Source: Geosporobacter ferrireducens (GTDB lineage Bacteria; Bacillota; Clostridia; Peptostreptococcales; Thermotaleaceae). From it: a stretch of DNA of 64,000 bases. The position numbers and the translations under genes are program-made. The notes under the pieces are model-generated. The model was not told the origin of the DNA and did not search any database. It saw nothing but the letters and a program-made list of their open reading frames with translations. Shown here one piece after another: positions 1 to 10,445 of this stretch. How positions within the stretch are numbered: the stretch's first letter is position 1; every line of letters begins with the position of its first letter. The DNA lies in assembly GCF_001750685.1 (NCBI RefSeq), contig NZ_CP017269.1:2087416-2151415 (forward strand), read 5' to 3'.

Positions 1-72
1 TTCACCCATAGTCAGACAATTCATGGCTGTCTGGTAGAAACTTTCGGACCATATCTCCGAAACTATATGAGC
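1..72 (-). promoter_or_regulatory. Guanine-class purine riboswitch aptamer (gene off left edge)
   Basis: Read on the minus strand, the segment carries the conserved purine-riboswitch parts in order: a P1 arm with CTCATATA, GATATGG, GTTTCTACC, a second loop, and GTCTGACTATGG closing P1. The J3/1 element reads GACTAT, so the specificity base is C, which predicts guanine or hypoxanthine binding rather than adenine. It points left, so the controlled gene lies outside the window. A good promoter sits just upstream of it at 113-141. No terminator is visible before the window edge. Confidence 0.9.
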
Positions 73-112
73 AAACATTATGTTGTTGTTTTTTGTTTGT
101 TCTTGCATACTA

Positions 113-141
113 ATCATACCAAAGGTACCCGCTATCGTCAA
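113..141 (-). promoter_or_regulatory. SigA-type promoter for the guanine riboswitch leader
   Basis: On the minus strand there is TTGACG (136-141), a 17-base spacer and TATGAT (113-118), so transcription should start near 106 and run straight into the aptamer. Further upstream (about 147-203) the sequences ACGAATGTTT and ACGAACATT resemble PurR PurBox half-sites; that part is inference. Confidence 0.7.
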
Positions 142-230
142 TAGTTTTTACGAATGTTTTTATAGGAACCGATCAATTAATTTGACTAAATACGAACATT
201 AATTCAATTTATCATCTTATGATTCTATTT

Positions 231-3200
231 TTATCTAAAATAATCAATTCCTGCCCGAAAAATCTGTTGATCCTTCTCTCCCGGCACGTTCACTGCGATA
301 TTGCTTCCAGTTCTTTCTGAATGCCCCATTTTGCCCAATATTCTACCATCAGGACTGGTGATCCCCTCTACAGCATGTACGGACCCGTTTGGATTATAAG
401 CAATATCATAGGATGCATTACCGCTAGGATCTACATACTGGGTAGCAATCTGTCCACGTTGAATCATTTCCTCCAAGACTTCTGCCTTCGCTACAAACCT
501 GCCTTCTCCATGAGAAACTGCAATCCTATGAATATCCCCTACCTGCAGGTTTGCAAACCACGGCGATAGGGTAGAAGCCACCCTTGTCTCCACCATCCGG
601 GATGCATGCCGCCCAATCCGGTTAAAAGTTAAGGTTGGACAATCTTCATGGATATCGAAGATTTCCCCATAAGGCAGCAGCCCTAGCTTGACCAGCGCCT
701 GGAATCCATTGCATATCCCTAGCATTAGCCCGTCCCGCTTTTGGAGCAGCTCCATCACAGCTTCCTTGATTCTTGGGTTTCGGAAAACCGTAGCAATAAA
801 TTTGCCTGACCCGTCGGGCTCATCTCCGGCGCTAAATCCTCCCGGCAGCATAATGATCTGGGCCTGTTCAATAGCTTCTGCCATCTTGGCAATAGAATTT
901 TCTATATCCGACGCGCTTAGATTTCTAAATACAAAGGTCTCTACTTTTCCGCCTGCCTTTTCAAAGGCTCTTGCAGAATCCACTTCACAGTTGGTTCCCG
1001 GAAAAGCAGGGATGAAAACTCTTGGTTTCGCAATCCTAACAGCCGGCTTGCACCGGCTTCTGTCTGCATAGGAAATTTGTTGCGCAGTTCCTTGAATTGA
1101 AGCTGTCTTTGTGGGGAATATCTTCTCTAAAGGCGCTTCCCATGCTTTCAGTGCTTCCTCCAAGGAGATGCTTGTATCATCATTGAAGGAAATGATCCGA
1201 TCTGCCGTTGTGGAACCTAACACCCTGTAAGGAATGTCTGCCAGCAGGGCTTTTACGGCTTCATTCTTCGGAAGTTCCAAGATGATTGAACCATAATGAG
1301 GTGTAAAAAGGGTTTCTGCATCCATATGTGCTTCAAATCGAAGCCCTATTTGATTTCCAAAACACATCTTACTAATGGCGGCTGCTAATCCTCCTTGACG
1401 CACGCTATGGGCTGCTAAAACCTTTCCTTTGTGGATACACTCGGTAATTTTTCCATAGATTTGGTCTATCGTTTGGAAATTCGGCATCTCCTGTGCATCT
1501 CGTTCAATGGGAATCCAGACAACCTGGCTCCCCCACTCTTTAAATTCTGGAGAAATAACCTTTCTTACATCTTCTGTAGCCACTGCAAAGGCTACCAAGG
1601 TAGGAGGCACATTTAAATCCTTAAAAGTTCCGGACATACTGTCCTTCCCTCCAATGGCAGGAATACCAAGTCCATGCTGTACCATATAAGCCCCTAACAA
1701 TGCACTGAAGGGTTTTCCCCATTTGCTTGGCTCTTTGCCAAGTTTTTCAAAATATTCTTGGAAAGTCAGACGAATAGTTTTATGATTTCCACCCATGGCA
1801 ACGATCTTTGCCACCGCTTCCACTACCGCATACAATGCTCCGTGGAAAGGACTCCACTTCCCAATCTTCGGATTATAACCGAAACTCATCAGCGAGCCAG
1901 TAGTTGTATCTCCCGTCAGAACAGGAATTTTGGCTGCCATACCCTCCGCCGGTGTCGTTTGATATTTACCTCCAAAAGGCATTAGAACCGTACCTGCACC
2001 TATCGTACTATCGAAGCGCTCCACCAGCCCCCTCTGACTGCAGACATTAATATCTTGTAAGTTGGCCAGCCATGCTTCCACTACATCCTGCTTGTGTTTT
2101 TCGACTGCCGCGGGCAGCTGCTTGAAATAGTTTTGTTTTTCCTCCGGCACTTCCACATATACCCGGGTATGTTGCTTTACCCCATTGGTATCCAGAAAAT
2201 CCCGGCTCAAATCTACAATAGTTTTTTCCCGCCACTGCATCTTCATCCTGCGGTCATCGGTTACCCAGGCTACCACCACAGCTTCCAGATTTTCTTCCGC
2301 TGCCAGTTGAATAAAGGTATTTGCTTGATCCGCAGCCACCACAACCGCCATTCTTTCCTGAGATTCGGAAATGGCCAGCTCCGTTCCATCCAAACCTTCG
2401 TATTTTTTCGGCACCCTATCTAAATCAATCATTAGACCATCGGTTAATTCTCCTATGGCTACAGATACGCCGCCTGCACCAAAGTCATTGCACTTCTTAA
2501 TTAACCGGCTGACTTCAGGATTTCTAAAAAGCCGCTGAATTTTTCTTTCTGTAGGTGCATTTCCTTTTTGCACCTCTGCACCACAGGTAAATATGGATTC
2601 TTCCGTATGCTCCTTAGAAGAGCCGGTTGCACCGCCACAGCCGTCTCTTCCTGTTTTTCCGCCCAGAAGTATCACAATATCTCCTTTTTTGGGCTTTTCC
2701 CTTACAACATTGGCTTTCGGCGCTGCTGCGATTACTGCGCCTACCTCCATTCTTTTTGCTACAAAAGCTTCATCGTAAAGCTCAGCCACCTGTCCGGTAG
2801 CCAAACCGATCTGATTGCCATAAGCACTGTATCCTGCCGCTGCTCCTGTTGTAATCTTTCGTTGTGGCAGCTTTCCGGACAAAGTCTCTTCAATTTTAGC
2901 ACGGGGATCACCGCTGCCCGTTACACGCATGGCCTGATATACATAGGTTCTCCCCGATAACGGATCTCGAATGGCACCACCCAGGCAGGTAGCCGCGCCG
3001 CCGAAGGGTTCTATTTCTGTAGGATGATTATGGGTTTCATTTTTAAACATTAGCAGCCATTTTTCCTTTTGTCCTTCAACATCCGCATCGATCTCAATGC
3101 TGCAGGCATTTATCTCATCGGATACATCCAAATCTTCTAATTTTCCTGCCTTTCTTAACTCCTTCATACCTATAACGGCAATATCCATTAAGGATATATC

Positions 3201-4013
3201 TCTTTCTGTATCTCTATAAACCCTTTCTCTTGCAGCAAGATAAGTCTCGTAGGCCTTTTTTACAGGTTCTGTAAAATTCCCCTCTTGGATCTCTACGCTT
3301 TCAATCTTCGTAAGAAATGTAGTATGGCGGCAGTGATCCGACCAGTAGGTATCAATTACCTTGATCTCTGTGATGGTTGGGTTTCGTTTTTCTTGATCCC
3401 GAAAATATCCTTGCACAAAGGCAAGGTCTTCTTCACTCATGGCAAAACCCATCTCTTCCCGATAGCTTCTCAACGCTGCCGGATCCATGTGGATAAATCC
3501 TTCCAGCACCGCTACATCTCCTGGAATTGGAACCATCATTTCTACGGTTTCCGGTTTTTCCATAGAAGCCTCCCGGGAATCTACCGGATTGATACAATAG
3601 TTTTTTATTTTTTCAAAATCCGCTTGAGATAGATCTCCTTCTAAAAGAATTACTTTCGCTGAAACAACATCCGGACGTTCTTGTTGTGTGAGAATTTGTA
3701 TGCACTGAGCGCCAGAGTCTGCACGCTGGTCATATTGTCCCGGCAAATATTCCACAGCAAAGCATCGGATATTTTCACCAATTTCCAATACTTCATCCAC
3801 CACTTCATCCACTGGGGGCTCTGAAAAAATAGTATTGCGCGCTTTTTGAAAGGCTTCTTCCCCAATGCCCGCAATGTCATAGCGATTGACAATCCGAAGA
3901 TTTTCCAGTGCTTTCATTCCCAGATTCTCTTTTAAATCTGCAAGTAAATGCTGCGCCTCAATATCCAAACCCTTTTTCTTCTCCACAAAAATTCTACGTA
4001 CCTTTTGTTTCAT
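231..4013 (-). CDS. purL: Phosphoribosylformylglycinamidine synthase, single-chain (PurL type)
   Basis: This enzyme catalyses the fourth step of purine synthesis: FGAR + glutamine + ATP to FGAM, in the cytosol. At 1260 aa it is the long single-chain form, with the synthetase and glutaminase fused, instead of the three-gene PurS/PurL/PurQ set of Bacillus. Visible blocks are an N-terminal PurS-like part, ATP-binding motifs such as NETHNHPTEIEPF, SDHCRHTTF and GGKDSMSGTF, and a C-terminal class I amidotransferase domain (from about residue 1000) with FPGTNCEVD, the nucleophile in GICNGFQ and a late ISHGEGR-like AVSHGEGRF. Other purine genes in the window (purE, purK, guaB, guaA) are not contiguous with it. 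The lysR-type gene at 4125 is transcribed divergently from the same 110-base gap. Confidence 0.96.
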   Translation of the reverse strand: MKQKVRRIFVEKKKGLDIEAQHLLADLKENLGMKALENLRIVNRYDIAGIGEEAFQKARNTIFSEPPVDEVVDEVLEIGENIRCFAVEYLPGQYDQRADSGAQCIQILTQQERPDVVSAKVILLEGDLSQADFEKIKNYCINPVDSREASMEKPETVEMMVPIPGDVAVLEGFIHMDPAALRSYREEMGFAMSEEDLAFVQGYFRDQEKRNPTITEIKVIDTYWSDHCRHTTFLTKIESVEIQEGNFTEPVKKAYETYLAARERVYRDTERDISLMDIAVIGMKELRKAGKLEDLDVSDEINACSIEIDADVEGQKEKWLLMFKNETHNHPTEIEPFGGAATCLGGAIRDPLSGRTYVYQAMRVTGSGDPRAKIEETLSGKLPQRKITTGAAAGYSAYGNQIGLATGQVAELYDEAFVAKRMEVGAVIAAAPKANVVREKPKKGDIVILLGGKTGRDGCGGATGSSKEHTEESIFTCGAEVQKGNAPTERKIQRLFRNPEVSRLIKKCNDFGAGGVSVAIGELTDGLMIDLDRVPKKYEGLDGTELAISESQERMAVVVAADQANTFIQLAAEENLEAVVVAWVTDDRRMKMQWREKTIVDLSRDFLDTNGVKQHTRVYVEVPEEKQNYFKQLPAAVEKHKQDVVEAWLANLQDINVCSQRGLVERFDSTIGAGTVLMPFGGKYQTTPAEGMAAKIPVLTGDTTTGSLMSFGYNPKIGKWSPFHGALYAVVEAVAKIVAMGGNHKTIRLTFQEYFEKLGKEPSKWGKPFSALLGAYMVQHGLGIPAIGGKDSMSGTFKDLNVPPTLVAFAVATEDVRKVISPEFKEWGSQVVWIPIERDAQEMPNFQTIDQIYGKITECIHKGKVLAAHSVRQGGLAAAISKMCFGNQIGLRFEAHMDAETLFTPHYGSIILELPKNEAVKALLADIPYRVLGSTTADRIISFNDDTSISLEEALKAWEAPLEKIFPTKTASIQGTAQQISYADRSRCKPAVRIAKPRVFIPAFPGTNCEVDSARAFEKAGGKVETFVFRNLSASDIENSIAKMAEAIEQAQIIMLPGGFSAGDEPDGSGKFIATVFRNPRIKEAVMELLQKRDGLMLGICNGFQALVKLGLLPYGEIFDIHEDCPTLTFNRIGRHASRMVETRVASTLSPWFANLQVGDIHRIAVSHGEGRFVAKAEVLEEMIQRGQIATQYVDPSGNASYDIAYNPNGSVHAVEGITSPDGRILGKMGHSERTGSNIAVNVPGEKDQQIFRAGIDYFR

Positions 4014-4124
4014 TCTCTATCCCAGCCTTTCTGTGAATTTACATCTTTACAAGTCCATTGTAGCATAATAAAATTAATAATTAAAATTAATGCTATTAAT
4101 GCGTTTTATTAGGAGTGATAATAA

Positions 4125-5012
4125 TTGGATATTAATTTTGAACTCTATAAGGTATTTTATCATGTAGCAAAACAGCTGAGTTTTTCAGAGGCAGCTCAAC
4201 AACTTTATATTTCCCAGTCCGCAGTCAGTCAATCCATAAAGCTGTTGGAAGAAAAGCTAAATTGCCGTCTCTTTATTCGGCATACAAAGCAGGTTCGTCT
4301 TACCCAAGAAGGCGAAGCTCTCTACCGGCACATCGAACAAGCCTATCATTTTATCAAAAATGGAGAGAAAAACATTCACCAGATTCATTTGCTGCAACAG
4401 GGAGAGGTGCGCATCGGAGCCAGTGATACCATCTGCAAGTACTATCTCCTCCCTTTTATCAAAGAATTTCACCGCCAATATCCGAAGGTTCGCATCCACA
4501 TCACCAACCGCACCTCTCCCGTGTGTATCGAGCTTTTGAAAAAAGATCTTGTAGATCTTGCAGTGGTAAACCTTCCCGAAGAAAGTTTGGAAACAAGCTT
4601 TCATATAAACCATTTGGCTAAGGTCCGTTATGCCTTTATAGCAGGAGAAGCTTTTATGGATCTAAAAGATCGGGAAATACCCCTGAAAGAATTAGAAAGA
4701 TATCCGATTCTTACCTTGGAAAAAAATACAACTGCCCGAAGCCTGCTGGATGCATTCCTGCTGCAAAGTCAGGTTGAAATTATACCCGAAATCGAAATCA
4801 GCAGTGTCGATTTATTAATTGAATTCGCTAAAATCGGCCTCGGCATATCCTTTGTTATGCAGGATAGTCTAAAGGGCATTTTGCCCAGTAAGGATTTATT
4901 TTTACTAAAGATCAAAGAAAAGCTGCCGCAAAGGAATCTTGCCGTTCTGTCCCATACAAATCTCCCTGTTCCCATCGCTGCAAGCAGATTTTTAGATTTG
5001 CTTATACGATAA
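4125..5012 (+). CDS. LysR-family transcriptional regulator
   Basis: At 295 aa the protein has the normal LysR length. The N-terminal winged helix-turn-helix is clear (VAKQLSFSEAAQQLYISQSAVSQSIK, broken here across residues 14-39), followed by the periplasmic-binding-like effector domain from about residue 90 (VRIGASDTICKYYLLPFI). The start is a TTG at 4125 with AGGAGTG seven bases upstream; no better ATG exists near the HTH. It is divergent from purL, and the AT-rich gap contains an ATTAATTTTAATTATTAAT dyad that could be its operator. The effector and targets are unknown; control of purL is only suggested by position. Confidence 0.9.
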   Translation: MDINFELYKVFYHVAKQLSFSEAAQQLYISQSAVSQSIKLLEEKLNCRLFIRHTKQVRLTQEGEALYRHIEQAYHFIKNGEKNIHQIHLLQQGEVRIGASDTICKYYLLPFIKEFHRQYPKVRIHITNRTSPVCIELLKKDLVDLAVVNLPEESLETSFHINHLAKVRYAFIAGEAFMDLKDREIPLKELERYPILTLEKNTTARSLLDAFLLQSQVEIIPEIEISSVDLLIEFAKIGLGISFVMQDSLKGILPSKDLFLLKIKEKLPQRNLAVLSHTNLPVPIAASRFLDLLIR

Positions 5013-5038
5013 GTTCAACTGCATCCTCAATTCATTCT

Positions 5039-5080
5039 AATACCATTGTCCTAATTTTCAGAACGATGGTATTTTTTTTT
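5039..5080 (+). terminator. Intrinsic terminator of the lysR-type gene
   Basis: A hairpin with arms ATACCATTGT / ACgATGGTAT is followed by a run of nine T on the plus strand, 27 bases after the stop codon. The remaining 5081-5296 gap holds no gene that I can support. Confidence 0.85.
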
Positions 5081-5296
5081 GTTTCAATTTGTTTGATTCG
5101 GATATATAATATGATGTAGTATTATGTTGAATTTTGTCGATTTTTCTGGAGGCTCAATTGGGACTATTCTAAAATACAGATTACGCTATAGAATGGTCGT
5201 AACAAGTATTAGACTCAATAGTCTTCAAGAGATTTCAGGTCGCACAGAATTTCCACACCACACCATAAAATCACATATGTAGGGAGGAGCCTATCC

Positions 5297-7288
5297 ATGA
5301 AAAGCATTCGAACAAAATTAATCATCTATTTCTCAATCCTTATTTTAGCAATATGTAGCGGTCTTAGTTTTATTGCTTATGATCGAGCTTCTGATGCGAT
5401 TATACAGCAGATCGAAGGAATCTTGCCTGAAAAGGCAGAAGATGTTGCAAAAACCGTTGCAGGAATCAATGAAGGACACCTGAAATCTCTTACAACTTTA
5501 GCCAATAATCCATACCTTATATCCCTAGACCTGGAAAGCCAAATGTCTTTTTTGGATCTGGAAGCCAAACGCCTGGGTTTTCAATCTATTGGCATCAGCG
5601 ATTTGGAAGGTTCTTTACAATTTAGCAACGGCAGCAGTGCCCAGATATCGGACCGTGAATATTTCCAGAGCGCATTATTGGGAATTCCTAATATCTCTGA
5701 TCCCATCGTAAGTAAGGCAGATGGATCTATTATCGTGGCCTATTCTGTTCCCGTTCATAATGAAAACAATAAACCAGCAGCTGTCTTGGTTGCCTTTGCC
5801 GACGGTACCGTCTTGAGTAAAATCGTATCAGACATCAGGTTTGGAGAAACCGGCTATGCCTTTATCATCAATGAACAGGGTACTATGATTGGACATAAAA
5901 ATGAAGATTTAGTTTTAAATGGAGTTAATTACATAGAAGAATCCAAGTCCGATGTTACATATGTAGATTTAGCCAATGTACTTACGAAAATGACTCAAGG
6001 AACTACAGGCGTCGATCAGTATACTTATGAGGGGAGCATTCGTTATATGGGTTTTGCTCCTATCCGGGGAACCAATTGGTCCATTGCAGTAGGCGGCTAT
6101 CAAGCCGACATACTTTCCGGTCTAAAAGAGTTGCAAAGATATATATTAATTGCAACCTTTATCCTATTGATTATAGGAATTTGTCTAGCATTCATCATTG
6201 GAAACTCTATTACCAAGCCGATCCTTTCCAGCATACACCATGCTGTCCAGATTGCTTCCTTAGATATTTCAAAGGACCTTTCCCAGAAGGATCTAAGGCG
6301 GAAGGATGAAGTGGGCAAACTAACCAATGCACTGCAATCCATCACCAACAGTCTCCGGGATTTTGTGAAGCAAATTGCAGACTCTTCCCAGCAGGTAGCA
6401 GCCGCCTCCGAGCAACTTACCGCTACAGCGCAGCAATCTGCCATGGCTTCCGAGCATATTGCCGCTTCTGCCAGTGAAGTTGCCCAGTCTGCAGACCGCC
6501 AAATATCTGAGGTAGTCAACACCACTGCTTCCATAGAAGAAATCTCCGCCAGCCTTGAAGAGGTGTTTGGACACATACAGGAGATTAATGCCTCCAGCCA
6601 GGATGTGCTGATACAATCTAATGATGGCCGAACCGAGATTGACAGAGCCATTCATCAGATGACATCCATCTACAACAGTACCAAACTGGTTGAAGCTACA
6701 TTGGGTGATATTTCGAGCAGTTCAGATCATATGAATACTTTCACAGAGGTTATTGCAAATATCTCATCACAGACCAATCTGCTGGCACTAAATGCAGCTA
6801 TTGAAGCAGCTCGAGCCGGTGAGCATGGTAAAGGCTTTGCAGTAGTAGCCGATGAAGTTAGAAAACTAGCGGAAGAGTCACAACGGGCAACCGATGAAAT
6901 TAACAGTCTTATTAAAATCAACCGGCAGAATATTCATCAGGCAAAAACTGCAATGGACGAAGGTTCAAAAAATGTAGACGAAGGTATTGTGATCGTGAAT
7001 AAAGCACAACAAACCTTTTCTAAAATCTCTCAATTGGTTGGTCAAGTTAACCAACAGATTTCAACCATTACCGAATCTATCGAACAAGTATCCAATGGTG
7101 CACAGCATATTGTTACCTCTGCCAATGAGGTAGAAAATGCCAGCAAAATGGTTTCCGGATCAATCCAAAACATATCCGCAGCTACCGAAGAACAGACTGC
7201 ATCTATGGAGGAGATATCCTCTTCCAGCGAAAGTATGGCATCCCTTGCACAGGACCTGCAGCAATACATATTAAAATTTAAATATTAA
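5297..7288 (+). CDS. Methyl-accepting chemotaxis protein with extracellular Cache sensor
   Basis: This is a membrane chemoreceptor of 663 aa that signals to CheA/CheW. It has a first membrane segment at residues 8-27, an extracellular dCache-like sensor domain up to about 278 (with the typical [11 protein letters not shown] and [18 protein letters not shown] elements), a second membrane segment at about 282-302, a HAMP domain, and a long coiled-coil signalling domain. The conserved hairpin tip is present ([20 protein letters not shown], then [18 protein letters not shown]). GGGAGGAGCC precedes the ATG. It stands alone, without che genes nearby. The Cache sub-type suggests an amino acid or other small organic ligand, but the ligand cannot be read from sequence. 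Confidence 0.95.
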   Translation: MKSIRTKLIIYFSILILAICSGLSFIAYDRASDAIIQQIEGILPEKAEDVAKTVAGINEGHLKSLTTLANNPYLISLDLESQMSFLDLEAKRLGFQSIGISDLEGSLQFSNGSSAQISDREYFQSALLGIPNISDPIVSKADGSIIVAYSVPVHNENNKPAAVLVAFADGTVLSKIVSDIRFGETGYAFIINEQGTMIGHKNEDLVLNGVNYIEESKSDVTYVDLANVLTKMTQGTTGVDQYTYEGSIRYMGFAPIRGTNWSIAVGGYQADILSGLKELQRYILIATFILLIIGICLAFIIGNSITKPILSSIHHAVQIASLDISKDLSQKDLRRKDEVGKLTNALQSITNSLRDFVKQIADSSQQVAAASEQLTATAQQSAMASEHIAASASEVAQSADRQISEVVNTTASIEEISASLEEVFGHIQEINASSQDVLIQSNDGRTEIDRAIHQMTSIYNSTKLVEATLGDISSSSDHMNTFTEVIANISSQTNLLALNAAIEAARAGEHGKGFAVVADEVRKLAEESQRATDEINSLIKINRQNIHQAKTAMDEGSKNVDEGIVIVNKAQQTFSKISQLVGQVNQQISTITESIEQVSNGAQHIVTSANEVENASKMVSGSIQNISAATEEQTASMEEISSSSESMASLAQDLQQYILKFKY

Positions 7289-7326
7289 AAAGACAAATGC
7301 GATAGGTAACCCCTATCGCATTTGTT
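7288..7326 (-). terminator. Terminator between chemoreceptor and thi operon
   Basis: Arms ACAAATGCGATAGG / CCCTATCGCATTTGT enclose a short loop. Read on the minus strand it is followed by CTTTTTAATATTT, so it fits the end of the convergent thiW-thiE operon. It may also stop the chemoreceptor transcript. Confidence 0.7.
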
Positions 7327-7429
7327 ATAACGCCATTCCATTGCTTTAGCCTTGTGAACCCCTACAGCCAGCAAACAAATCCCGCCGGAAATGATTCATT
7401 TGCCAATAGCCTTGGTGAAATAGGATGAT

Positions 7430-8053
7430 TTACATAAAATGCTTTCTTAATCTCATTGCAGCTTCTTTAACTGAGCCGGCAGCCAGTATAGCAGATACCA
7501 CAGCAATTCCGTCGATTCCCGTCTCCCCCACAGCCGTCACATTATTTTCCTGGATGCCGCCAATACCTACAACAGGAATATTCACCGCTTTCTTGATCTC
7601 TGCTAATTGTGCAAGATTTACCAAACGGGTATCTGTCTTTGTGTTTGTCGGAAAAAGAGCACCCACACCAATATAATCTGCACCCTCCGCCTGGGCTTTT
7701 AAAGCTTCTTCTATATTTGCAGCGGAAACCCCTAAAAGCTTCCCTTCTCCTAGTATCTTTCTGGCTACACTGGCGGGCAGGTCGCTTTGCCCTACATGTA
7801 AGCCCTCGGCATCCACTGCCAGCGCAATGTCCAGACGGTCATTGATCATCAGCGGAATCCCATATTTTGATGTCAACGCTTTTACTTGCACAGCAGTTTG
7901 ATAAAACTCCAGGGAGGTTGCATTCTTTTCTCTCAACTGCACTATAGTGACACCGCCTGCTATGGCTTCTTCCAAAGTGCTGATGAAGCTCCTCCCCTTC
8001 AAAATATCCCGGTCGGTTACCAAATAGAGTCCATAATCGATATTATGCTTCAT
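7430..8053 (-). CDS. thiE: Thiamine-phosphate synthase
   Basis: ThiE joins hydroxymethylpyrimidine diphosphate to the thiazole phosphate to form thiamine monophosphate. The 207-aa TIM barrel shows family signatures: YLVTDRDI at the N-terminus, [53 protein letters not shown] and PVVGIGGI. It is the last gene of the TPP-controlled operon and its start overlaps the end of thiM by 11 bases. No thiC or thiG is in the window, so this operon looks like salvage and joining, not full de novo synthesis. Confidence 0.95.
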   Translation of the reverse strand: MKHNIDYGLYLVTDRDILKGRSFISTLEEAIAGGVTIVQLREKNATSLEFYQTAVQVKALTSKYGIPLMINDRLDIALAVDAEGLHVGQSDLPASVARKILGEGKLLGVSAANIEEALKAQAEGADYIGVGALFPTNTKTDTRLVNLAQLAEIKKAVNIPVVGIGGIQENNVTAVGETGIDGIAVVSAILAAGSVKEAAMRLRKHFM

Positions 8054-8855
8054 GAATTTTCACGCTCTCTTCCATAAGTGTTATGGAAAAGCTGCCAATA
8101 GCATCCATCAGCTTAACCCGGAAGGTACCTACTTCTTCCTTATGTGGCAGCGCTTCATATGCCTTTTCTCCTGCAAGCCCCATGACTGCCGTCCCCATAA
8201 TGGCTGCATGGAAAGGATTTTTCTTTGTCCCGACGCAAAGCCCGATCAAAGAAGTGGTCATGCAGCCGGTTCCCGTAACCCTTGACAGCATCTCGTGACC
8301 ATTTTCTATATAAAAAACCTGCTCTCCATCAGAAACAATATCCGTTGCCCCTGTAATGACGACGACGCAGTTTAATCTCTTTGCAAGCTCCAGTGCGATT
8401 TCCCTGCCGCCCATCAAAGAGTCATCTATGGAATCCACCCCTCGGGTTTTCCCTCCCTGTCCATAGATGCTTTTAATCTCTGACATATTCCCCCTCAACA
8501 CAGACAACTGTACTTCCTCAAGGATTCGCTGGACGGTCTGTGTCCTGAGTGCCGTAGCTCCAACGCCTACAGGATCCAACACTACAGGAGTTCCCAGAGC
8601 GTTTGCCTTTTTCCCTGCCAGAACAAAGGCCTCTATGGTTCGTTGGTTCAAGGTTCCTACATTCATCACCAAAGCAGAAGCCAATGAAACCATTTCTTCT
8701 ACTTCAGCAAGGTCGTCCGCCATCACCGGAGATCCCCCTAATGCCAATACGGTATTTGCACAGTCATTAACGGTAACATAGTTTGTAATATGGTGGATCA
8801 GCGGTTTATCTTTTTTAATCGTTTCAAATATTTCACGAAAATATGGAAATAACAC
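8043..8855 (-). CDS. thiM: Hydroxyethylthiazole kinase
   Basis: ThiM phosphorylates 4-methyl-5-(2-hydroxyethyl)thiazole for thiamine salvage. Ribokinase-like signatures are present: [45 protein letters not shown] and [11 protein letters not shown] (anion hole and catalytic Cys region). An ATG at 8864 directly touches the AAAGGAGG ribosome binding site and is too close to it. The GTG at 8855, nine bases downstream of the site, is the better start and is used here. The gene lies between thiD and thiE in the TPP-riboswitch operon. Confidence 0.94.
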   Translation of the reverse strand: MLFPYFREIFETIKKDKPLIHHITNYVTVNDCANTVLALGGSPVMADDLAEVEEMVSLASALVMNVGTLNQRTIEAFVLAGKKANALGTPVVLDPVGVGATALRTQTVQRILEEVQLSVLRGNMSEIKSIYGQGGKTRGVDSIDDSLMGGREIALELAKRLNCVVVITGATDIVSDGEQVFYIENGHEMLSRVTGTGCMTTSLIGLCVGTKKNPFHAAIMGTAVMGLAGEKAYEALPHKEEVGTFRVKLMDAIGSFSITLMEESVKIHEA

Positions 8856-8877
8856 GAGCCTCATCCTCCTTTAAAAT

Positions 8878-9678
8878 TTATATTAATCCCGCTTTTTTAT
8901 ATAATTCATAAAAGTGATGGGTAGGTCCTACCCCTTTGCCAATAGAAAAGGACTGTTTAATGGCTACACTTATATAGGCTTTTGCTGCCTCAATCGCATC
9001 AGCTACAGACATTTCTTTTGCAAGATTTGATGCGATAGCAGAAGACAATGTACAACCTGTACCATGGGTATTTTTTGTGTCTATTCTCTGTGAATGATAA
9101 TATTTGAAGTCTTGACCATCATATAACAGGTCAATGGCCTCTTCCTCTAAATGTCCGCCTTTTATGAGTACATATTCCGGTTTCATTTGATAGATCTGAA
9201 CCGCTGCCTTTTTCATGTCTTCCAGATGATTGATCTTCATGCCGGTAATCACTTCAGCTTCTGGAATATTTGGGGTAACCACTCTGGCCATGGGCAGCAG
9301 ATACCGAATCAATGCTTCTTTTGCTTCAGGCTGCAGCAAGTGATATCCACTTTTAGAAACCATAACCGGATCTATTACAAGATTTTTCACTTGATATCTG
9401 CTTAGCGTTTCTGCAATGGTCTTGATGGTATCTGTAATAGAAACCATCCCAATTTTCACTGCATCTACAGAGATATCATCAAAAATTGCTTCAATCTGCT
9501 TTTGGATTAATTCTGTAGAAATATCCTGAACACCGAAGACTCCTTGCGTATTTTGTGCAGTCACTGCAGTAATGACACTCATTCCAAATAAGCCATGGGC
9601 AGAAAATGTTTTAAGATCTGCCTGAATTCCGGCCCCTCCGCAGCTGTCAGATCCTGCAATGGTCAATACCTTTTTCAT
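8878..9678 (-). CDS. thiD: Hydroxymethylpyrimidine/phosphomethylpyrimidine kinase
   Basis: ThiD phosphorylates HMP and HMP-phosphate to HMP-PP. The 266-aa protein shows the ribokinase-type family pattern: LTIAGSDSCGGAGIQADLKTF at the N-terminus (stated in parts: AGSDSCGGAGIQADLK), DPVMVSKSGYHLL, TPNIPEAEVITG, LIKGGHLE and the C-terminal NTHGTGCTLSSAIAS phosphate-binding loop. It follows thiW with no gap and precedes thiM by 22 bases. Confidence 0.95.
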   Translation of the reverse strand: MKKVLTIAGSDSCGGAGIQADLKTFSAHGLFGMSVITAVTAQNTQGVFGVQDISTELIQKQIEAIFDDISVDAVKIGMVSITDTIKTIAETLSRYQVKNLVIDPVMVSKSGYHLLQPEAKEALIRYLLPMARVVTPNIPEAEVITGMKINHLEDMKKAAVQIYQMKPEYVLIKGGHLEEEAIDLLYDGQDFKYYHSQRIDTKNTHGTGCTLSSAIASNLAKEMSVADAIEAAKAYISVAIKQSFSIGKGVGPTHHFYELYKKAGLI

Positions 9679-10190
9679 TATTTCCCCTCCTCAAAAGAAT
9701 TTTCTTGAAACAAATTCAACCTATCAATGGCTCTAAAGATGACATATCCAAGTATTACGCCTGCAGCTGAACTAAAAAAGAATGGCCCTACAAAGAAAAA
9801 CATGGCTGCTTCTCTTCCCATTAAGTATTTTGCTACAGGGTAGGAAATCAGTGCACCAATTATACTTGTACCAACCAATTCCCCTGCTGCTGCAGTATAG
9901 ATACTTCTCCTTCTTTTATAAAGCAGTGCAGCCAATAATGCACCCATCATACTCCCCGGAAAAGCCAGCAAGGATCCAAGCCCTAAAAGATTTCTCAATA
10001 GGGATATGGAAAAGGCCATTCCTACTGCATAACCGGGTCCAAGCAAAGCAGCTGCTAAAAGATTCATTGCATGCTGTACCGGAAAACACTTTGCAACCCC
10101 TACAGGAATATAAATTAAGTGGGCACTGGCTACCCCAATAGCCGTCATGAATGCCGCAGCTGTTAATTTTCTTGTATTCATTTTTATCAC
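9678..10190 (-). CDS. thiW: ECF transporter S component ThiW (thiazole/thiamine precursor uptake)
   Basis: This 170-aa integral membrane protein has about five hydrophobic segments and ThiW-family signatures: the N-terminal KLTAAAFMTAIGVASAHL, the PVGVAKCFPVQHAMNLLAAALLGPGYA region (given in pieces) and FPGSMMGALLAALLY. ThiW is an S component thought to bind the thiazole precursor and to use a shared ECF energising module. No EcfA/T genes adjoin it, so it would rely on a module elsewhere, perhaps the one at the right edge of this window. It is the first gene of the TPP-riboswitch operon, which suits uptake followed by ThiM phosphorylation. Confidence 0.92.
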   Translation of the reverse strand: MIKMNTRKLTAAAFMTAIGVASAHLIYIPVGVAKCFPVQHAMNLLAAALLGPGYAVGMAFSISLLRNLLGLGSLLAFPGSMMGALLAALLYKRRRSIYTAAAGELVGTSIIGALISYPVAKYLMGREAAMFFFVGPFFFSSAAGVILGYVIFRAIDRLNLFQENSFEEGK

Positions 10191-10210
10191 CTCCAGTTTT
10201 TTATCAAAAT

Positions 10211-10243
10211 AAAAAGCACAAATCCAAATGCAGGATTTGTGCT
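10211..10243 (-). terminator. TPP-riboswitch-controlled terminator
   Basis: Arms AGCACAAATCC / GGATTTGTGCT are followed on the minus strand by TTTTTATTTT, between the aptamer and thiW. This layout implies premature termination when TPP is bound. Confidence 0.88.
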
Positions 10244-10267
10244 TAACGACATATGATAAATCTTGTC

Positions 10268-10368
10268 AATTACACTTTCCTACGCTGGCATGATCCAGAT
10301 CAGGTAATAGGGATCAAAGACATTTTCGGGTCTTTTTCTCAGCTGGCCTTTCCAGCTCTCCCAGTGCG
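10268..10368 (-). promoter_or_regulatory. TPP riboswitch (thi box)
   Basis: The minus strand shows the diagnostic parts of the THI element: GGGAGAGCTGG, GCTGAGA (near 10337-10343), ACCCG, then CTGATCTGGATCATGCCAGCG and TAGGAAA. All are in the correct order and spacing, and lie directly upstream of the terminator and thiW. Confidence 0.95.
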
Positions 10369-10396
10369 ATAGTGATTCACTTTTTCTCTCACAGCA

Positions 10397-10425
10397 ATAT
10401 TATCATAAATATAAATAATAATCAA
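10397..10425 (-). promoter_or_regulatory. Promoter of the thi operon
   Basis: The minus strand carries TTGATT (10420-10425), a 17-base spacer and TAATAT (10397-10402), just upstream of the TPP aptamer. Confidence 0.6.
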
Positions 10426-10445
10426 TGCAGGTTTATTTTCTTGCT

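Noticed and set aside
5081-5296. Possible leader riboswitch before the first chemoreceptor
   Set aside because: I looked for c-di-GMP and other aptamer cores and found no matching conserved blocks.
6100-6651. 183-aa minus-strand open frame inside the chemoreceptor
   Set aside because: It is a shadow of the Ala/Ser-rich coiled coil on the other strand, without a ribosome binding site or known motif.
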